A stretch of 64,000 nucleotides of DNA from Terebella lapidaria (GCA_949152475.1 OX424559.1:38547119-38611118); one strand, 5' to 3'; counted from the stretch's first letter, positions 35,207 through 46,929 are shown. Notes: a model not told the origin generated them from the sequence alone. Translations and numbers: made by a program.

Positions 35207-35740
35207 TTTTAGGTTACCGACCTTTGTTCTGAAAACCTATTGCACAATTAATACTTTCCCCTATTATCACCATTTTTCCATAAAAACCTTCATATCTCAG
35301 TAAATATTGATCGTAGAGCAAAAAGGACGTTATTTTCGGACCCGTAGGACAAATTGGCCATATACTGGTGTGGTTTAGTATAAGATTACACCTGTGATGT
35401 CAAATTACACCAAACCGGAAGTAGAATTATTTTTCAAGGAAATGGGCTCAGGATGCCCAAGGATCAGTTATTAGGCCGTTTTGGTGTGTTTGAAGGACAA
35501 AAATTGATACTTTCCCCTATTATCACCCACTTTTCCATAAAAAAAACCTCCATATCTCAGTAAATATTGATCGTAGAGCAAAAAGGACACTATTTTCGAA
35601 CCCGTAGGGCTAATTGGCAATATACTAGGTGTGGTTTGGTATCAGATTACACCTGTGGTGCCAAATGACACCAAACCGGAAGTAGAATTATTTTTCAAGG
35701 AAATGGGCTCAGGATGCCCAAGGATCAACAAGGCCGGACG
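35207..35740 (+). repeat. Two 256-bp repeats behind a pearl/HINE-like terminal hairpin
   Basis: Begins TTTTAGGTTACCGACC...AACCTATTGC (35207-35243), a slightly decayed form of the right-type terminal hairpin of the pearl/HINE-like family. Two copies follow of a unit with ATACTTTCCCCTATTATCAC (35251 and 35507), ATATCTCAGTAAATATTGAT and TCAAGGAAATGGGCTCAGGA. No AAGGTCA motifs and no opposite end were found. This may be a distinct subfamily with a different central module. Confidence 0.6.
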
Positions 35741-35878
35741 AACAACACGCCCAAGCGTTGTGGTTCCGGGGACCCCTCCCATGGTTCTCGGGCCTCACGT
35801 AACGGCAACATTACTATTATTATTCATTATATGATATGTGATGTGATGTTTGTCTACTAACCATGCCTTGACGGTACT
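35741..35878. other. Short spacer
   Basis: Joins the 256-bp repeats to the Transib-like element; GC-richer near 35745-35800 (AGGCCGGACGAACAACACG). Nothing further recognised. Confidence 0.4.
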
Positions 35879-35883
35879 AACCT

Positions 35884-38595
35884 CACGGTGGCTAAGCGTT
35901 ACGCGTTATTCACGGAGTGCCGCGTAAAATCGTGAGTTTTACGCGCTATTCGAGAGGAAATGGCAGCCTCAGAGTGACCGTGAGATGGAAATACATACAA
36001 TTTCGCTATTTTACCGTTTTGAAATGTCGTATTGGGGTCTGCACGGAACATTACACATATTCATGGTTGTTGTACATAGTTTAAATTAAAGAAATAAGCC
36101 AGTGTAGCGATACCTTTGGCTGCAAAATATCTGTCAATATTACTTCGACAGCCACTCTCCTCGGGTTTGCGGTTGAAATTGTTATGTATCGGCAGGAATG
36201 TAGTTAAAATGCGAGCTCTATGATAGTGATAGTATGTGTTTCACATGTGCCTGTCTTCAAAATGTTTCACATCGGTCGTAGGTGGCACAAATTTAGGTTC
36301 AATGTATCATTTGTTTATTTGCTATATTTTAGGCGATGTGCGTGAGGGCTTTACGCGTTGAAGTTGGGTTATTTCATTTTTAAATGCGAATCTTGCACCA
36401 GTTTCAATGCTCAATTGATTAAATGAATTCATGTTAAAGAGATACTGTGTTCACTTGGTGAACTTCTCTGTAAAAGACATATGAAGTTCTCAGTATTGCC
36501 AATTTCAGAGTTATTAAGATTGGGAGGAATATATTGATGATAATGATAAATGAGGAGTATCGTCAGTTCTTGCAGAAAGTGCAGCCTCAAATCATTCTTT
36601 AAAATTAGCCCAAAGGCTTAGATAGGTTACCGGACAATTTGGTTTGGCCATGGCAGCATTGGCAGGTAACAGACCTTGACATTTACCAATCAAGGTCATC
36701 CGTGTGAACTTCGATGTCACCATTACATGTATGTGTGAGGCATTAGATATTCTATATGTTCATAATACAAAGATATATCTGGGTGGAATCGCTTAGGGCG
36801 CTCAGGTCAATTTACACATTCCGAGTCAGACATTTGGCACTCATGGTCATCTGATGTCAAGTTCAAGGTCATCATTAGTTGTACCATATATGTCTTCCAA
36901 TATGTTCATAATGCAATAATGAGCTCTATCTGCAAGCATTTCATCTATAGAGGCAAATCTGGGCATTTTTTGACACAGAAATGGCTGTTTTGACCTTTCA
37001 AGGTCATCCAAGGTCAAATTCAAGGTCACCACACAAGTCGCCATATATGACTTCCCATTTGAAAGTGCCAATTTCTCAGCTCTATCTTCAAGCGTTCTAT
37101 GAGTACAGTCCTGACAGCTCCCATTATGAAGGAAAAAATAACCCAATATATTCTAAGTCCAAAATTTTTCTCAAAGGGTGAAAAAAAATTTTTGCCTAGA
37201 AATGGCCCAAAATGGATGGTAATGCGATTTGGGGTGAAAAAAATTTTTTTCGCCGACTCGTCAAAAATTCAAAATGGCCGCCACACGGAGATCGGCGAAT
37301 CTAGGGCAACAAAACTTATACACACCATGAAGGTACATTAGGGGAATCTTTTGAAACAAAAATCTCAAAACTGATCAGACAGTTTTTGAGAAAATGGCTG
37401 CCAAAGTTCAAAATTGGCCATTTTTCGACCCAAAAATGGTTGTTTTGACCTTTCAAGGTCATCCAAGGTCAAATTCAAGGTCACCACACAAGTCGCCATA
37501 TATGACTTCCATTTGAAAGTGCCAATTTCTAAGCTCTATCTTCAAGCGTTCTATGAGTACAGTCCCGGCAGCTCCCATTATGAAGTCCAAAATTTTTTTC
37601 AAAGGGTGAAAAATTTTTTTGGCCTAGAAATGGCCCAAAATGGATAGTAATGCGATTTGGGGCGAAAAAATTTTTTTTCGCCGACTCGTCAAAAATTCAA
37701 AATGGCCGCCACACGGAGACCGGCGATTCAAGGGCAACCAAACTTATACACATCACAGAGGTACATAAGGAGAATCTTTTGAAACCAAAAACTCAAAACT
37801 GATCAGACTGTTTTTGAGAAAATGGCCGTCAAAGTCCAAAATTGAGCGTTTTTCGACTAAAATGGCCGCCGTTTTGAAAAAAATGCGAAAATCAAAAAAC
37901 AAAGAAATACTTCCTTCTCAAAATATTTTTAGGCATTTTTGTGCAAAATTTCAGAAAGATTCGAGTGTAAACTTTAAAGATAAAAATGTTAACGCCGGAC
38001 GGACGGACGGACGGACGCAACGCCATGCCAATAGGTCTTCGGACCAAAGGTCCGGTAACCTAAAAATCTCCATATACACACTTCCAGCGCCACCATCCCC
38101 GACAACGCTCACATAGTTCCTCATGATTTAACGCGTGTGCAGGTTTTCTCCCTCAGGCTGATATGCAAAAACCACAAAAAAACCTCCTATGTAGTGAAAT
38201 ACTCGATTAAAACAGCTGGTTTAATGGTGTAACAATAAAGAAAGATTTCTCCGAGCATTCTATGTTTTACCGACATACACTTCGTTAGTTTCAATTGATA
38301 ACCGATGATATTTCACGAACGAGTCGCAAACATGCGGGTGTTGTCATGAACTGTGTGTCCATTATCGTAAATATAACGACGTTTGCATGTAATTCATGGG
38401 AGCAAACCTGATGTTTGCTTATTTGGATGTTCCGTGGAAACAGAATTTTAGGAAGAAACTGAACCTTTTCATTCAGTTTCCCAATTTTAAGTACGAACCT
38501 GGGTCGTTTCATATGCCATTTCCTCACAAATAACGCGTCATACTCACGATTTTACGCGGCACTCCCTGAATAACGCGTAACGCCTAGCCACCGTG
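35884..38595 (+). mobile_element. Transib-like non-autonomous DNA transposon
   Basis: Terminal inverted repeats of about 85 bp start CACGGTGGCTA on both strands (left 35884-35968, right 38511-38595) and differ at roughly ten positions. Flanks carry the 5-bp duplication AACCT (35879-35883 and 38596-38600). CAC(A/G)RTG-type ends with 5-bp duplications are the signature of Transib, the superfamily related to RAG1; the ends CACGGTGG match what is known for insect Transib elements. Removing the nested pearl/HINE-like element leaves about 1.25 kb without a recognisable transposase. Other superfamilies with CAC ends (CACTA, Chapaev) make 3- or 4-bp duplications, so Transib fits best. Confidence 0.75.
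36605..38063 (+). mobile_element. Pearl/HINE-like element, copy 2, nested in Transib-like element
   Basis: Left hairpin end TTAGCCCAAAGGCT then GGTTACCGGACAA; right end hairpin GGACCAAAGGTCC then GGTAACCTAA (38041-38063). GGAC microsatellite at 37996-38017. The interior has two long modules (about 36981 and 37438) with the triple AAGGTCA cluster, the second lacking part of its middle. No coding capacity. Closely similar to the copy at 18951. Confidence 0.8.
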
Positions 38596-38600
38596 AACCT

Positions 38601-39496
38601 GGTCGAGTAAATACGTTACACTATATTACGTCGAAGTATTATCACTCGCCTCTATATTGGAAGGGAAAAAATATCCCCGCCCGATTTCCCTTTCACGGGA
38701 TTTCAAGATAAGCATATAATAGTAGCATTCCGTTTTACCCGCGTGAACGCCCGAAATTCGCTCGTGATATATTAGGTGTCTCATAACTTCACCATACTGG
38801 TTAGTTGACAATATATTTTTGCTATAAAGACACGGGACATGTATCTAGATTAAAATAGGAAATTTTGAGAGTATTACGATATATTGTCAGCTGACGATGA
38901 GTGGCTAATTATTTGCACTCTTTCAGCCAGTTGCGTGAAACGTTATATTGGACTAGTATTAATTGTTACAAAATGATTCACTGATTATCATTCAAAGTCA
39001 ATATAATTCAACATTAAAGGCATTAAAGATAACAACGATTATCTGTACTAGGCCAAGGCTACTCCTGAGAATGGATGCTCATGCAATCTTTTCACATGGA
39101 ATATAATAATACCCCTTGTATCATGAATATTATAGGTTCAGAACACGACAATAAATCTATGTTGACACCTCATGGGAAGTGATTTTTCGATAATTTTCAT
39201 TCGATCAACAACATTTGGTGGTGGCCGTGAAATTTGTATATCAAACATAACATATTTCCACTTCTTGAGGAGAGCATTTTATATTAGAGTAAAAGGTTGT
39301 TGGAATCGTATTGTTTTTTCATAAACACCTCAATATCGAGATAGTTTTCTGCATCGGTCGGAACGCTAGTGAACGGACACACGATCTGTGTGTGTAACAA
39401 TTTTCAACACGAAACGTTAAAAAGTTTACGAATTGCAAGGCCATGGGATATCGTTTTGGTCATTGGTGCGATATATCTGCTCTTACTTCAATATAA
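38601..39496. other. No gene seen
   Basis: AT-rich DNA between the Transib-like element and the Ty3 element. No repeats shared with the rest of the window and no supported open frame. It forms the left flank of the Ty3 insertion and shows no sign of the LINE that forms its right flank. Confidence 0.5.
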
Positions 39497-40230
39497 TGTA
39501 AAGTTATTGACTATCGTCCGCTCTTCGGGATCCTCGAGGATAGTCCTCTCACCACGAGTCCTGCGGACGCGCATCCGCTATTCCGGATCCTTGCGGCGGC
39601 GCCGCTCACCGGAGGTCACTGCGGACACGGTAACCACTCTATCATTAACGGTAACCAGGTAACAGCCCACCCGACACTCCCAGGCCTACGGACACCGTTC
39701 AGAAACTGGTTCATCACCACGGTATTAACTGGCGGGGCCTGGCGAGCCGCGGTCTGCCTCGGGGACGGAACCCCGTACAGTCCGACATGCTGGCCAGAGC
39801 CTATGTCACACGTCCCGGGAAGGGAGAGAACTGGCGATCCACAGGGCTTGCGCCCCCGAGTCAGCAACTTGTCTCTCCCAGCCCGAACCTCCCCATGGAA
39901 ATCGTCCCCAGGGCTCTAAGAGCCCACTACTCGCAACTAGGGAACACAAAGCTCATGGCGAGCCTCGTGTGCGTCCCAGTCACTCTCTCTCGGACAATCT
40001 CCTCGATCGAGTAGCTTCCAGTGTATATATAATACACCACAAGCTGTAGGACGCACGCGAGGTATAATCAAACCATTGTTATAGTTTACTGGAGCGTAAA
40101 CTACAATGCGTTGCCGTGGCAACGCACGCTCGAACGGAGCGTGTCAAAACAAGGCCAAGAACGAAAAGGCCACATAAATGGCATGTATGTTTACAATCAC
40201 CTGCCGCGTGCTTAGGGCAAAATCGCCACA
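39497..40230 (-). mobile_element. Ty3/gypsy 3' LTR (734 bp)
   Basis: On the plus strand it starts TGTAAAGTTATTG and ends AAATCGCCACA. A TATA-like stretch (TGTATATATAATAC) lies at 40022. It aligns with the other LTR mainly in its right half (40060-40230 with 48962-49115, and around CTCATGGCGAGC). The left half (39510-39780) is largely different, so it represents another subfamily. Confidence 0.85.
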
Positions 40231-40245
40231 TTACCCCCTTCTTAC
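40231..40245 (-). other. Ty3/gypsy polypurine tract
   Basis: On the minus strand GTAAGAAGGGGGTAA directly precedes the LTR start TGTGGCGA. It shows that the left LTR is attached to an internal region in the correct orientation. Confidence 0.75.
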
Positions 40246-42515
40246 AATGTTGGTCCCCAACATGTTCCGCCCGTGCCCAAAATGCTCGAAACCCGACGAA
40301 GGCTTCGCATGGCGGGGGCCGGAAGAAGGCAAGATGGCAACGCCCGGAAGTCACGGCGCAAAGCTAGGACTTTAAGAGTCCCTTTTGGAAGAATGGGAAC
40401 TACCCCCGGACTTACGGAGTAAACTATATCGCGCTTTGTAATTTTGACTAAACCCTCATAAACAAGCTAAAATTTTTACCGAGGTGGTCCAAAACCGTGT
40501 GATGACCTTGGAAGGTCATCCGTTATAAAAGGACGGTGTGTCGAGTCTTTGGAATATCTTTAAGGTTAAACTTTAAATTTAGAAATTTTGTAAAACGACA
40601 CACCGAGTGATCAAAAGTGATGGTACCTCTAAAAAGTGTTGCCGACCGCTCTGCCGGCCGGCTCCTCAGATCCTCAGAACACAAAACACATGTGCTACAC
40701 ATCTGGAGATTAATAAATAATCCGGGTACGACATTTTTACATATATATACATGTAACAAATGATGACAGCTATACTACACGTGTAGCAATGCACGCGGTG
40801 TCGCTGCAAAACTCTGTCCCCGGTCATACTGACACACTGCCGGACCAACATACAAACACCATAAAACTCATGCGGAGGCAGTCATTTCCCTCCGGTGACT
40901 CCAAATCAAACCATGTATACGGGTAGAAAATAAATTTCTATCCCGGGGGACCTTGCAAATATCCTACAGTAATTAACATTAGTCATTCGCTTTCGCGTCC
41001 GCACCGGCGGTAAATGACGTAAAATTAATCACCAAAGCAAGGTAGAAATTGGGCATAAAATTGACAGTAACCACTAACTTGTGGCTTGTATGAATATGTC
41101 AGACGAAAACAACAATAAATTGTCATTCTCCAGTCTTTTCAAATATCACAGCAATCCGTCACTGTCAAAATTAGCGCAATCCCTTACACCCCTCTAGCGA
41201 AAGCAGAAATCTCCCGATTTCTTACTCTCTTTTGCACCGGAAAGGAAATTTCACATACTTGTCTCACTTTGTATTAGTAAATGAGCAAGAACAGAATTCT
41301 CCAGAGACATGCCGCACACTTGTGGCTTATAATCCTCCCATAAATAATGAATGAGATGGAAAATAAACAAAATCACTCCCCATAGCCGCTGGTACGCTTA
41401 CAGGGCGATCGGACATACCCATGACGTCCGGACAGACAATCGGGCGCCCTATGGGCGTTTGCAAAGCGCCCACTAGCAACCCCGACGTACTGCCCGGCCG
41501 CGGAGCGGTGCCCGGTCCAACCCAGAGCCTCCTCAAACGACTACCGGAGTGCGGAGCCAATAGATTAGACGCGGAGCCAGCATGGGCCATAACCTCAATG
41601 GTTAGGGGGCGAACCCTTCATACCGGCGCCCAATCTAGAGGCGCCCAAAGATGGTGAAAGCAATAGCCGGCGGACGTCCGGAGCTGACCGCGGACAGAGT
41701 CCAGACCGGACGCCTACCATAGAACGGCGTATTGCCCTTATCCAATGTATATGAAATTGGAATTAAAAGCCACCACAAGTGTTGCGCATGTAATATACGA
41801 CCCCCTTCTTAGAAGGAGGCCGGGGTTCCGGTCATTCCGGCCGGACCGCGTATTGTAAGGTACGATCCGGACGAGAATGAGCGTCACCCGCTACCGCGGC
41901 TGGTTCGCACACGCGGACTTAACAACCACTCCATTATCATAATGGATAGTCGGTTTCCTGCCGTAAGAAACCTTAATTACTATTACCTTAATTATAGTAA
42001 TGGCTCACGGGGTATAACTACACCGAAGTGCGTCACCTTAAAGCGTCGCGGACGCCGGACGAGTCACGCGGACGAACCGCGGACGTCAGTCCTCACGTGC
42101 GGACACTATCCCCGCGTCCAGAGCCAGTTCCCCAAATCCGTGGGAAGGCGCTTCTCCCGTAGCGGACGTAAATCCCAACCTCAGTCTGGCCACTTAAGAT
42201 GCTGTTCCGGGACCAGGGGCGTCCGGCAAATCCACAAAAGTCGTCCGGCCAGCGTAGCCGCTGTGTTAACTACGCCGGACTACAGGCGAACTGATGTGGA
42301 TGAGGTTGCCGCACGTCCCTAGCGCTGAAAACTACGGGAGGGCGGATGCGGAGCGGCGGCGTTACGACATGAAAGTATCCGCGGACCTCAACTCCGGAGA
42401 TAGCCACAAAGTAGCCACCCGCGGAGGTAAGTCGCGCGGACTCTCACGGAACGACCTAAAACCCGTCCTTGGTGTGATAGACGGGTACCGCAGACGCATC
42501 CGCATGGGCGGAAGG
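40246..42515 (-). other. Ty3/gypsy internal region downstream of pol, no gene seen
   Basis: Element-internal stretch between the integrase end and the polypurine tract. CpG-rich in its second half. Open frames on both strands are short, overlap each other and show no domain. A TATAAAAGGACGG patch at 40513, followed by an inverted GACACACCG (40531/40595), is visible. Its length is similar to that of the unexplained coding-like region in the decayed Ty3 element at 6241-8585, but no sequence similarity was recognised. Confidence 0.5.
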
Positions 42516-43040
42516 TTATTCCCACCCATATCGGGCTGGCGCACGTGGTTTCCGGCGTGGCCGCCCGTCATCTGCAGGTACTGGAGGGTGTGGGGGTACC
42601 TGCGGATCGCCGTCATCTGGCTGATAGCCACCCAGTCCATCATCTGACGGGTCAGAGAGGTCCGGGAGGCCCACCATACGGCGCACACGCTCGTCCGGAG
42701 TCCGCGGATGCTGACCGGACGGATCCCATACGGGAGCATCATCCGGTTCCGCATCTTGAACGAGCAGATCCATGACAAGCGGGCCCTCGTACTTCTTCAG
42801 ATTATCGATATGGACAACCAGAACCCTGTCCGGATCAGAATCCCTCCGGATCCGGTAGTCCACATCTGTCACCTGTTTCAGTACCGTAAACGGGCCTATC
42901 CACGGCTTAGCAAATTTATTACCTTGCTTAAGCGGCGGATAATAATAGCGCACCTTGTCGCCTTCCGCGAAAGCGGGCCTAGCCTTGGCATGGGCATCAT
43001 AGGCTCGCTTCTGCCGGATGGCAGACTTGTCCAGGCGCGC
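42516..43040 (-). pseudogene. Ty3/gypsy integrase C-terminal domain
   Basis: Continues the integrase in another frame: KPWIGPFTVLKQVTDVDYRI (GPY/F-type module) and VLVVHIDNLKKYEG, then a Pro/Asp-rich tail ending RAPARYGWE. The frame change lies in an alternating GCGCGCGC run near 43036. Correct reading needs one indel there, so the copy cannot make a full integrase. Confidence 0.85.
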
Positions 43041-43975
43041 GCGAAATCATGGGCGTTCGCCAGGGCGCGGCGAATCCACTCCACGTACTCCGGACCGCAC
43101 TGGGGTACTGCGCCGGTCTCTGCCGCAGTTGGATACATAATGTCCACGGGCAAATTTAGCTCCCGGCCGTACAACATCGCGTGCGGAGTAACTCCAGTCG
43201 AAGAGTGGACCGACGACCTGTACGCCATTAAGACATACGGGAGGTGGTCATCCCAATCATTCGCACGATCGTTCACAAAGGCCGCCAGCATATTGAGGAC
43301 CGATCGATTAAAGCGTTCGACCTGGCCATCAGACTGGGGCCTGTAGGGGGTGGTCCGCACCTTGGTACTGCCTAGCATCTGTGTTAGGTTTCGGAACAGG
43401 TTGCTCTCAAATTGCGTGCCCTGATCCGAATGTACCTGTTTAGGTACCCCATGGTACACCACCCATCTATTTACCAGCAACCGAGCTACCTCGTCCGCAG
43501 TCTGGCGGCGCAGTGGGTAGGCATCGGTATATTTGGTAAAATAGTCGGAAATCACCAGGATGTACCAGAAACCGCGCGGGGTGACCCGGTGGGTATCCAG
43601 TATATCCAAGGCTATCCGATCAAACGGCGCGCCCGCCTTAACCGTGGTTAAGGGGTGGCGGCCAGGAGTCGGAACTCCTTTGCGAGCTTGACACCGAGGG
43701 CAGGCTGCGCACCACCGTTGCACGTCCAAGCTGCTACCAGGCCAATGAAAGCGCTGTTGTAGCCTATGGACGGTCCTCCGGATTCCCAAGTGACCGGTCA
43801 CCCGGAGGTCATGCAACTGGTGGAGTACTTCTTTCCGCAGCTCCGCCGGAAGCACCAACTGCCATATTGGAGGCAGTGGAGTCGGTGGCTCATAGCGCCG
43901 GTACAAGAGGCCATCCCTCAAGGAGAGTCTTTCCCACTGGGTACCAGAGACAAAGTCTCCTCCCTGTAGGTCTTC
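42896..43975 (-). CDS. Ty3/gypsy integrase, zinc and catalytic domains
   Basis: Inserts element cDNA into the genome. Residues counted from the TTG at 43921: zinc module HQLHDLRVTGHLGIRRTV with CAACPRC (34-77). Catalytic Asp in ALDILDT (106), Asp in VHSDQGTQFE (166) and Glu in DGQVERFNR (202) give the D-D-35-E spacing. The frame continues upstream of 43921 as GTQWERLSL, which joins the RNase H reading only after a shift near 43970. After residue 280 the frame is lost at 43036. The core domain itself is intact. Confidence 0.9.
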   Translation of the reverse strand, partial: EDLQGGDFVSGTQWERLSLRDGLLYRRYEPPTPLPPIWQLVLPAELRKEVLHQLHDLRVTGHLGIRRTVHRLQQRFHWPGSSLDVQRWCAACPRCQARKGVPTPGRHPLTTVKAGAPFDRIALDILDTHRVTPRGFWYILVISDYFTKYTDAYPLRRQTADEVARLLVNRWVVYHGVPKQVHSDQGTQFESNLFRNLTQMLGSTKVRTTPYRPQSDGQVERFNRSVLNMLAAFVNDRANDWDDHLPYVLMAYRSSVHSSTGVTPHAMLYGRELNLPVDIMYPTAAETGAVPQCGPEYVEWIRRALANAHDFARAWTSLPSGRSEPMMPMPRLGPLSRKATRCAIIIRRLSKVINLLSRG

Positions 43976-45740
43976 CGCTCATCCTTAGAGGGCTTCTGGC
44001 CGGCCTCAAGGGCTGTTATAACCGGTGCCAGAGCACTGTCAGCTCTCTGTGTCGCAGCTATCTGCGCCGGAGAGTAGCCACTCAAGTAATTAGGCTCCTC
44101 ATCCGTCGCGTCCGGCTGCGCCGCAGTGGCCATCACCACAGGGGGCAAGGACCGCTCATACTCAGACTCTCCAGAGGACGAGGGTACCCACGAGGAGTAC
44201 ACCGCCGGACTCGAGGAGGATTCGCTGGAGCTGAGCCGCACCTCCACTTTATATGCGGGACGCCCTCGCCGATAGCGGCGGGTCCGCGCGCAGAGATGAG
44301 CCCTAAACGCTCCGGCCGCCGTGTTGTTAGAGAGGGCGGCAGCCTGCGGTCTCCCAGGAACGTCCAATTCCGAGTCTGAGGACGAATCCGCGGCTTGCTG
44401 GAATGGCGCCATCCCTGCACAGCCCGAATTCTTGCACTTATGACAACGGGACAGGCCGTCCGCGTTGCCGTGCAACTTACCAGCGCGATGCTCTATCTGC
44501 ATGTCATACTCCTGGAGTTTGACGAGCCACCGCGCCACCAAGCCATCGGCCTCACTATAGTTGAGGAGCCACCTCAGCGAACTGTGATCAGTCCGCAAGC
44601 GGAAATGGCACCCCAACAAGTAATGCCGGAACCGCTTGGTCATCGTAACCACCGCGAGCAACTCGTGATTAGTGGTACTGTAGTTCATTTGAGAGCGGCT
44701 CAAGGCCACACTCGCATAAGCTACTACCCGCACTTGCCCGTCCACGATCAGCGAGAGGACACCGCCGAGTGCAAAGTTACTCGCGTCAGTGTCCAGGATG
44801 AACTCGCAGTCCGGACGAGGGTGCCGCAGCACCGGGGCCGCTACCAAGGCCTGCCGGAGTCCCGAGAAGGCGTCAGCCTGCTCGGCGGACCAAACAAAAT
44901 CGGCGCCCTTTTCCGTGAGGCTAGTAAGGGGACGCGCGATCTCCGCAAAGCCGCGAATAAACCTGCGGTGGTAGCTCGCGAAGCCCAAGAAGGACCTCAC
45001 GTCCGCCACGTTACATGGCGGAGGCCATTTCTGTATGGCCGCCACCTTTGCGGGGTCTGGTCTCACTCCGGTGCCCGTTACCATGAAGCCCAAGTACAGG
45101 ATTTCCTGCGCGAACAGTTCGCACTTACTTGGCTTCAATTTAAGCCCTGCTCCGCGGATGCGATGGAGCACCATGTGAAGGTTGGTGAGGGTTTCCTCGA
45201 ACGACCGGCCATACACGACGACATCGTCGATGTAGACCATACATCGCTTCCAGAGGAACCCTTTAAGTACCATCTCCATGAGGCGCTCGAACATCGCTGG
45301 TGCGTTACAGAGCCCGAACGGCATTACCTCAAATTGGTAGAGCCCGTTCTTGGTAACGAAGGCAGTCTTCGCCCGATCACTCTCCTCCATCTCGACCTGC
45401 CAATATCCGGAAGCCAGATCCAGAGCACAAAAATAGTGCGACCCGGCCAAGGAATTGAAAGTGTCTTCGATGTGCGGGAGAGGATATGAGTCCTTCCGCG
45501 TGGCATCGTTAAGCTTACGATAATCCACGCAGAACCTCCGCGAGCCGTCCTTCTTCTTCACCATAACCACAGGACTTGCCCAAGGGCTGTCACTGGGTTC
45601 GATGATGTCTATCTCGAGCATCTTCTGCACCTCCTGGTCTATGACCTCTTGGTGCACTATCGCTGCTCGTCGTAGACGTTGCTTAATCGGACGCTCGTCC
45701 AGGAGGTCGATGCGGTGTTTGGCGACGTCACCGTCTTACC
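43918..45740 (-). CDS. Ty3/gypsy reverse transcriptase-RNase H
   Basis: 579-codon open frame from 45657, with homology starting about 80 bases upstream in a different frame (KHRIDLLDERPIKQ). Copies element RNA into DNA and removes the RNA strand. Residues from 45657: CVDYRKLN (43-50), LDLASGYWQV (79-88, catalytic Asp 80), MPFGLCNAPA (112-121), VYIDDVVVY with YIDD at 142-145, and SFLGFASYHRRF. RNase H: DTDAS (289-293), HELLAVV (Glu 332), RTDHSSL (Asp 357) and HRAGKLHGNADGLSR (Asp 400). A Ser-rich, acidic tether follows. All catalytic residues are present. Frameshifts at about 45735 and 43970 isolate it from protease and integrase. Confidence 0.93.
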
Positions 45741-46022
45741 CACCGCACCGTCTGGACCCATAAACACATCTGCATACTGCCGCAGCAGTCTGCGGAGAGC
45801 CTGACGCTGATTTTCATCCAGCCGGTCCTTCGGAACTCTAGATTCCAGATGGTCCGGCAGGGTGAACGGATCATCTCCGGGGGCCGCCGCCTCGCAACCC
45901 GCGCGGCAGACTGGGTCGTCGGGGATGACACGACTCGACGACGCGGGTGTAGCAGTAGCTGCCACACATCCGCGCCGCAGTACAACGGGTGAGTCCGTGG
46001 GGTTCACCACAAGGAGCCCCAC
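45735..46022 (-). pseudogene. Ty3/gypsy pol linker between protease and RT
   Basis: Frame-shifted continuation of pol (LLVVNPTDSPVVLRRGCV, then LRRLLRQYADVFMGPDGAVG), which is the usual segment between protease and RT in this lineage. Shifts near 46010 and 45735 separate it from its neighbours. Confidence 0.75.
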
Positions 46023-46926
46023 CCAGCACGAGCCCAGTTCCCTCGGAGAACCTACTCACCGGTTGCACTATGCACGGACGACCATCGAGGGGCATGCGGG
46101 GACGACGCGGCCTCGCCTCAATGATCATCTCGCTCATCGGCGGCACAACCGTAGTGCGCGCCGCCTGCAATTGGAATGAATGCGCCGGACCCGTGCGGAA
46201 AAGGAAATGTGTGTCCTCTCCCATCCGTAGCTCGCCAGAACTGAAGTTGGCGGTCACCCAGTGGACCCACAGAAAGTTCATCCCAATGATCCCGGCCGCT
46301 CCAACATCCGCAACGATGGCCTCTGTGAGATACACTTTGTCCCCAAGCGTAATAGGCAGATCAATGATGCCGTGGATGCGGATGCGGTTATTACCCGCTC
46401 CGTAGAGCGTGTAAGGTCCGGGATCCCGCAACTCAAGGTTGCGGAGCGCGGGCTCTTTCCTAAACGTTCCAATGGCTACGAGGGTGACCTCCGAACCAGA
46501 GTCTATGAGGAACCAGACCGGCTCCCGTCCAAAGGACAGGGGCAGGTACCAGCAGGGGTCCCTCACCAGTGCGCATGTTGGGCGATATCTTTCGCCCGCA
46601 CCGGGCTCAGCTACAGAGTCCTCGCTATCCGCCTCAGCCGCGGACGAGCTAGACTGATCCTCAAGGACCACTTCCGGAGAAGTTATATCTGCTTGAGGTT
46701 CGTCCGGTTCATCCGGAGGTGGCGCGGCATCTGGTGCCACTGAACAACTGTCCTCGGACGTAGTGTTGGTCGCCACCACGTCCGATTTCAGTTTCCCTTC
46801 TGAAAGGGGCGGCCTTGTTGTCCCGGAGGACCAGGCCGAGGATAGGTACTCCGGCGCGTACTGGGAAGATTCCCTTGGTATCCGCATGCCCGCAGCCCAC
46901 CGGTCACTGGTCCCACCGGCAGACAC
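45985..46926 (-). CDS. Ty3/gypsy aspartic protease with N-terminal extension
   Basis: Open frame of 351 codons, of which about the first 310 are genuine. Ser/Glu/Asp-rich N-terminal half, then the protease: WFLIDSGSEVTLVAIGTF (active-site DSG) and AAGIIGMNFLWVHW (ILG-type substrate-binding motif). TVVPPMSEMIIEARPRR follows, normal for the region before RT. It would cleave Gag-Pol. After about 46010 the frame departs from homology (Cys- and Arg-rich tail), marking an indel. The start at 46926 is not convincing; the protein was probably made as Gag-Pol. Confidence 0.85.
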
Positions 46927-46929
46927 TGC

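Noticed and set aside
42708..43346. Plus-strand open frame of 212 codons
   Set aside because: Antisense to the Ty3 integrase. GC-rich coding DNA commonly leaves long open frames on the other strand.
44395..45489. Plus-strand open frame of 364 codons
   Set aside because: Antisense shadow of the Ty3 RT-RNase H; the minus strand carries all catalytic motifs in order, and this frame shows none.
43918..46022. Programmed frameshifting in Ty3 pol
   Set aside because: Shifts occur at several positions inside pol, with stops shortly after and without slippery heptamers in a consistent place; mutational or sequencing indels explain them better.
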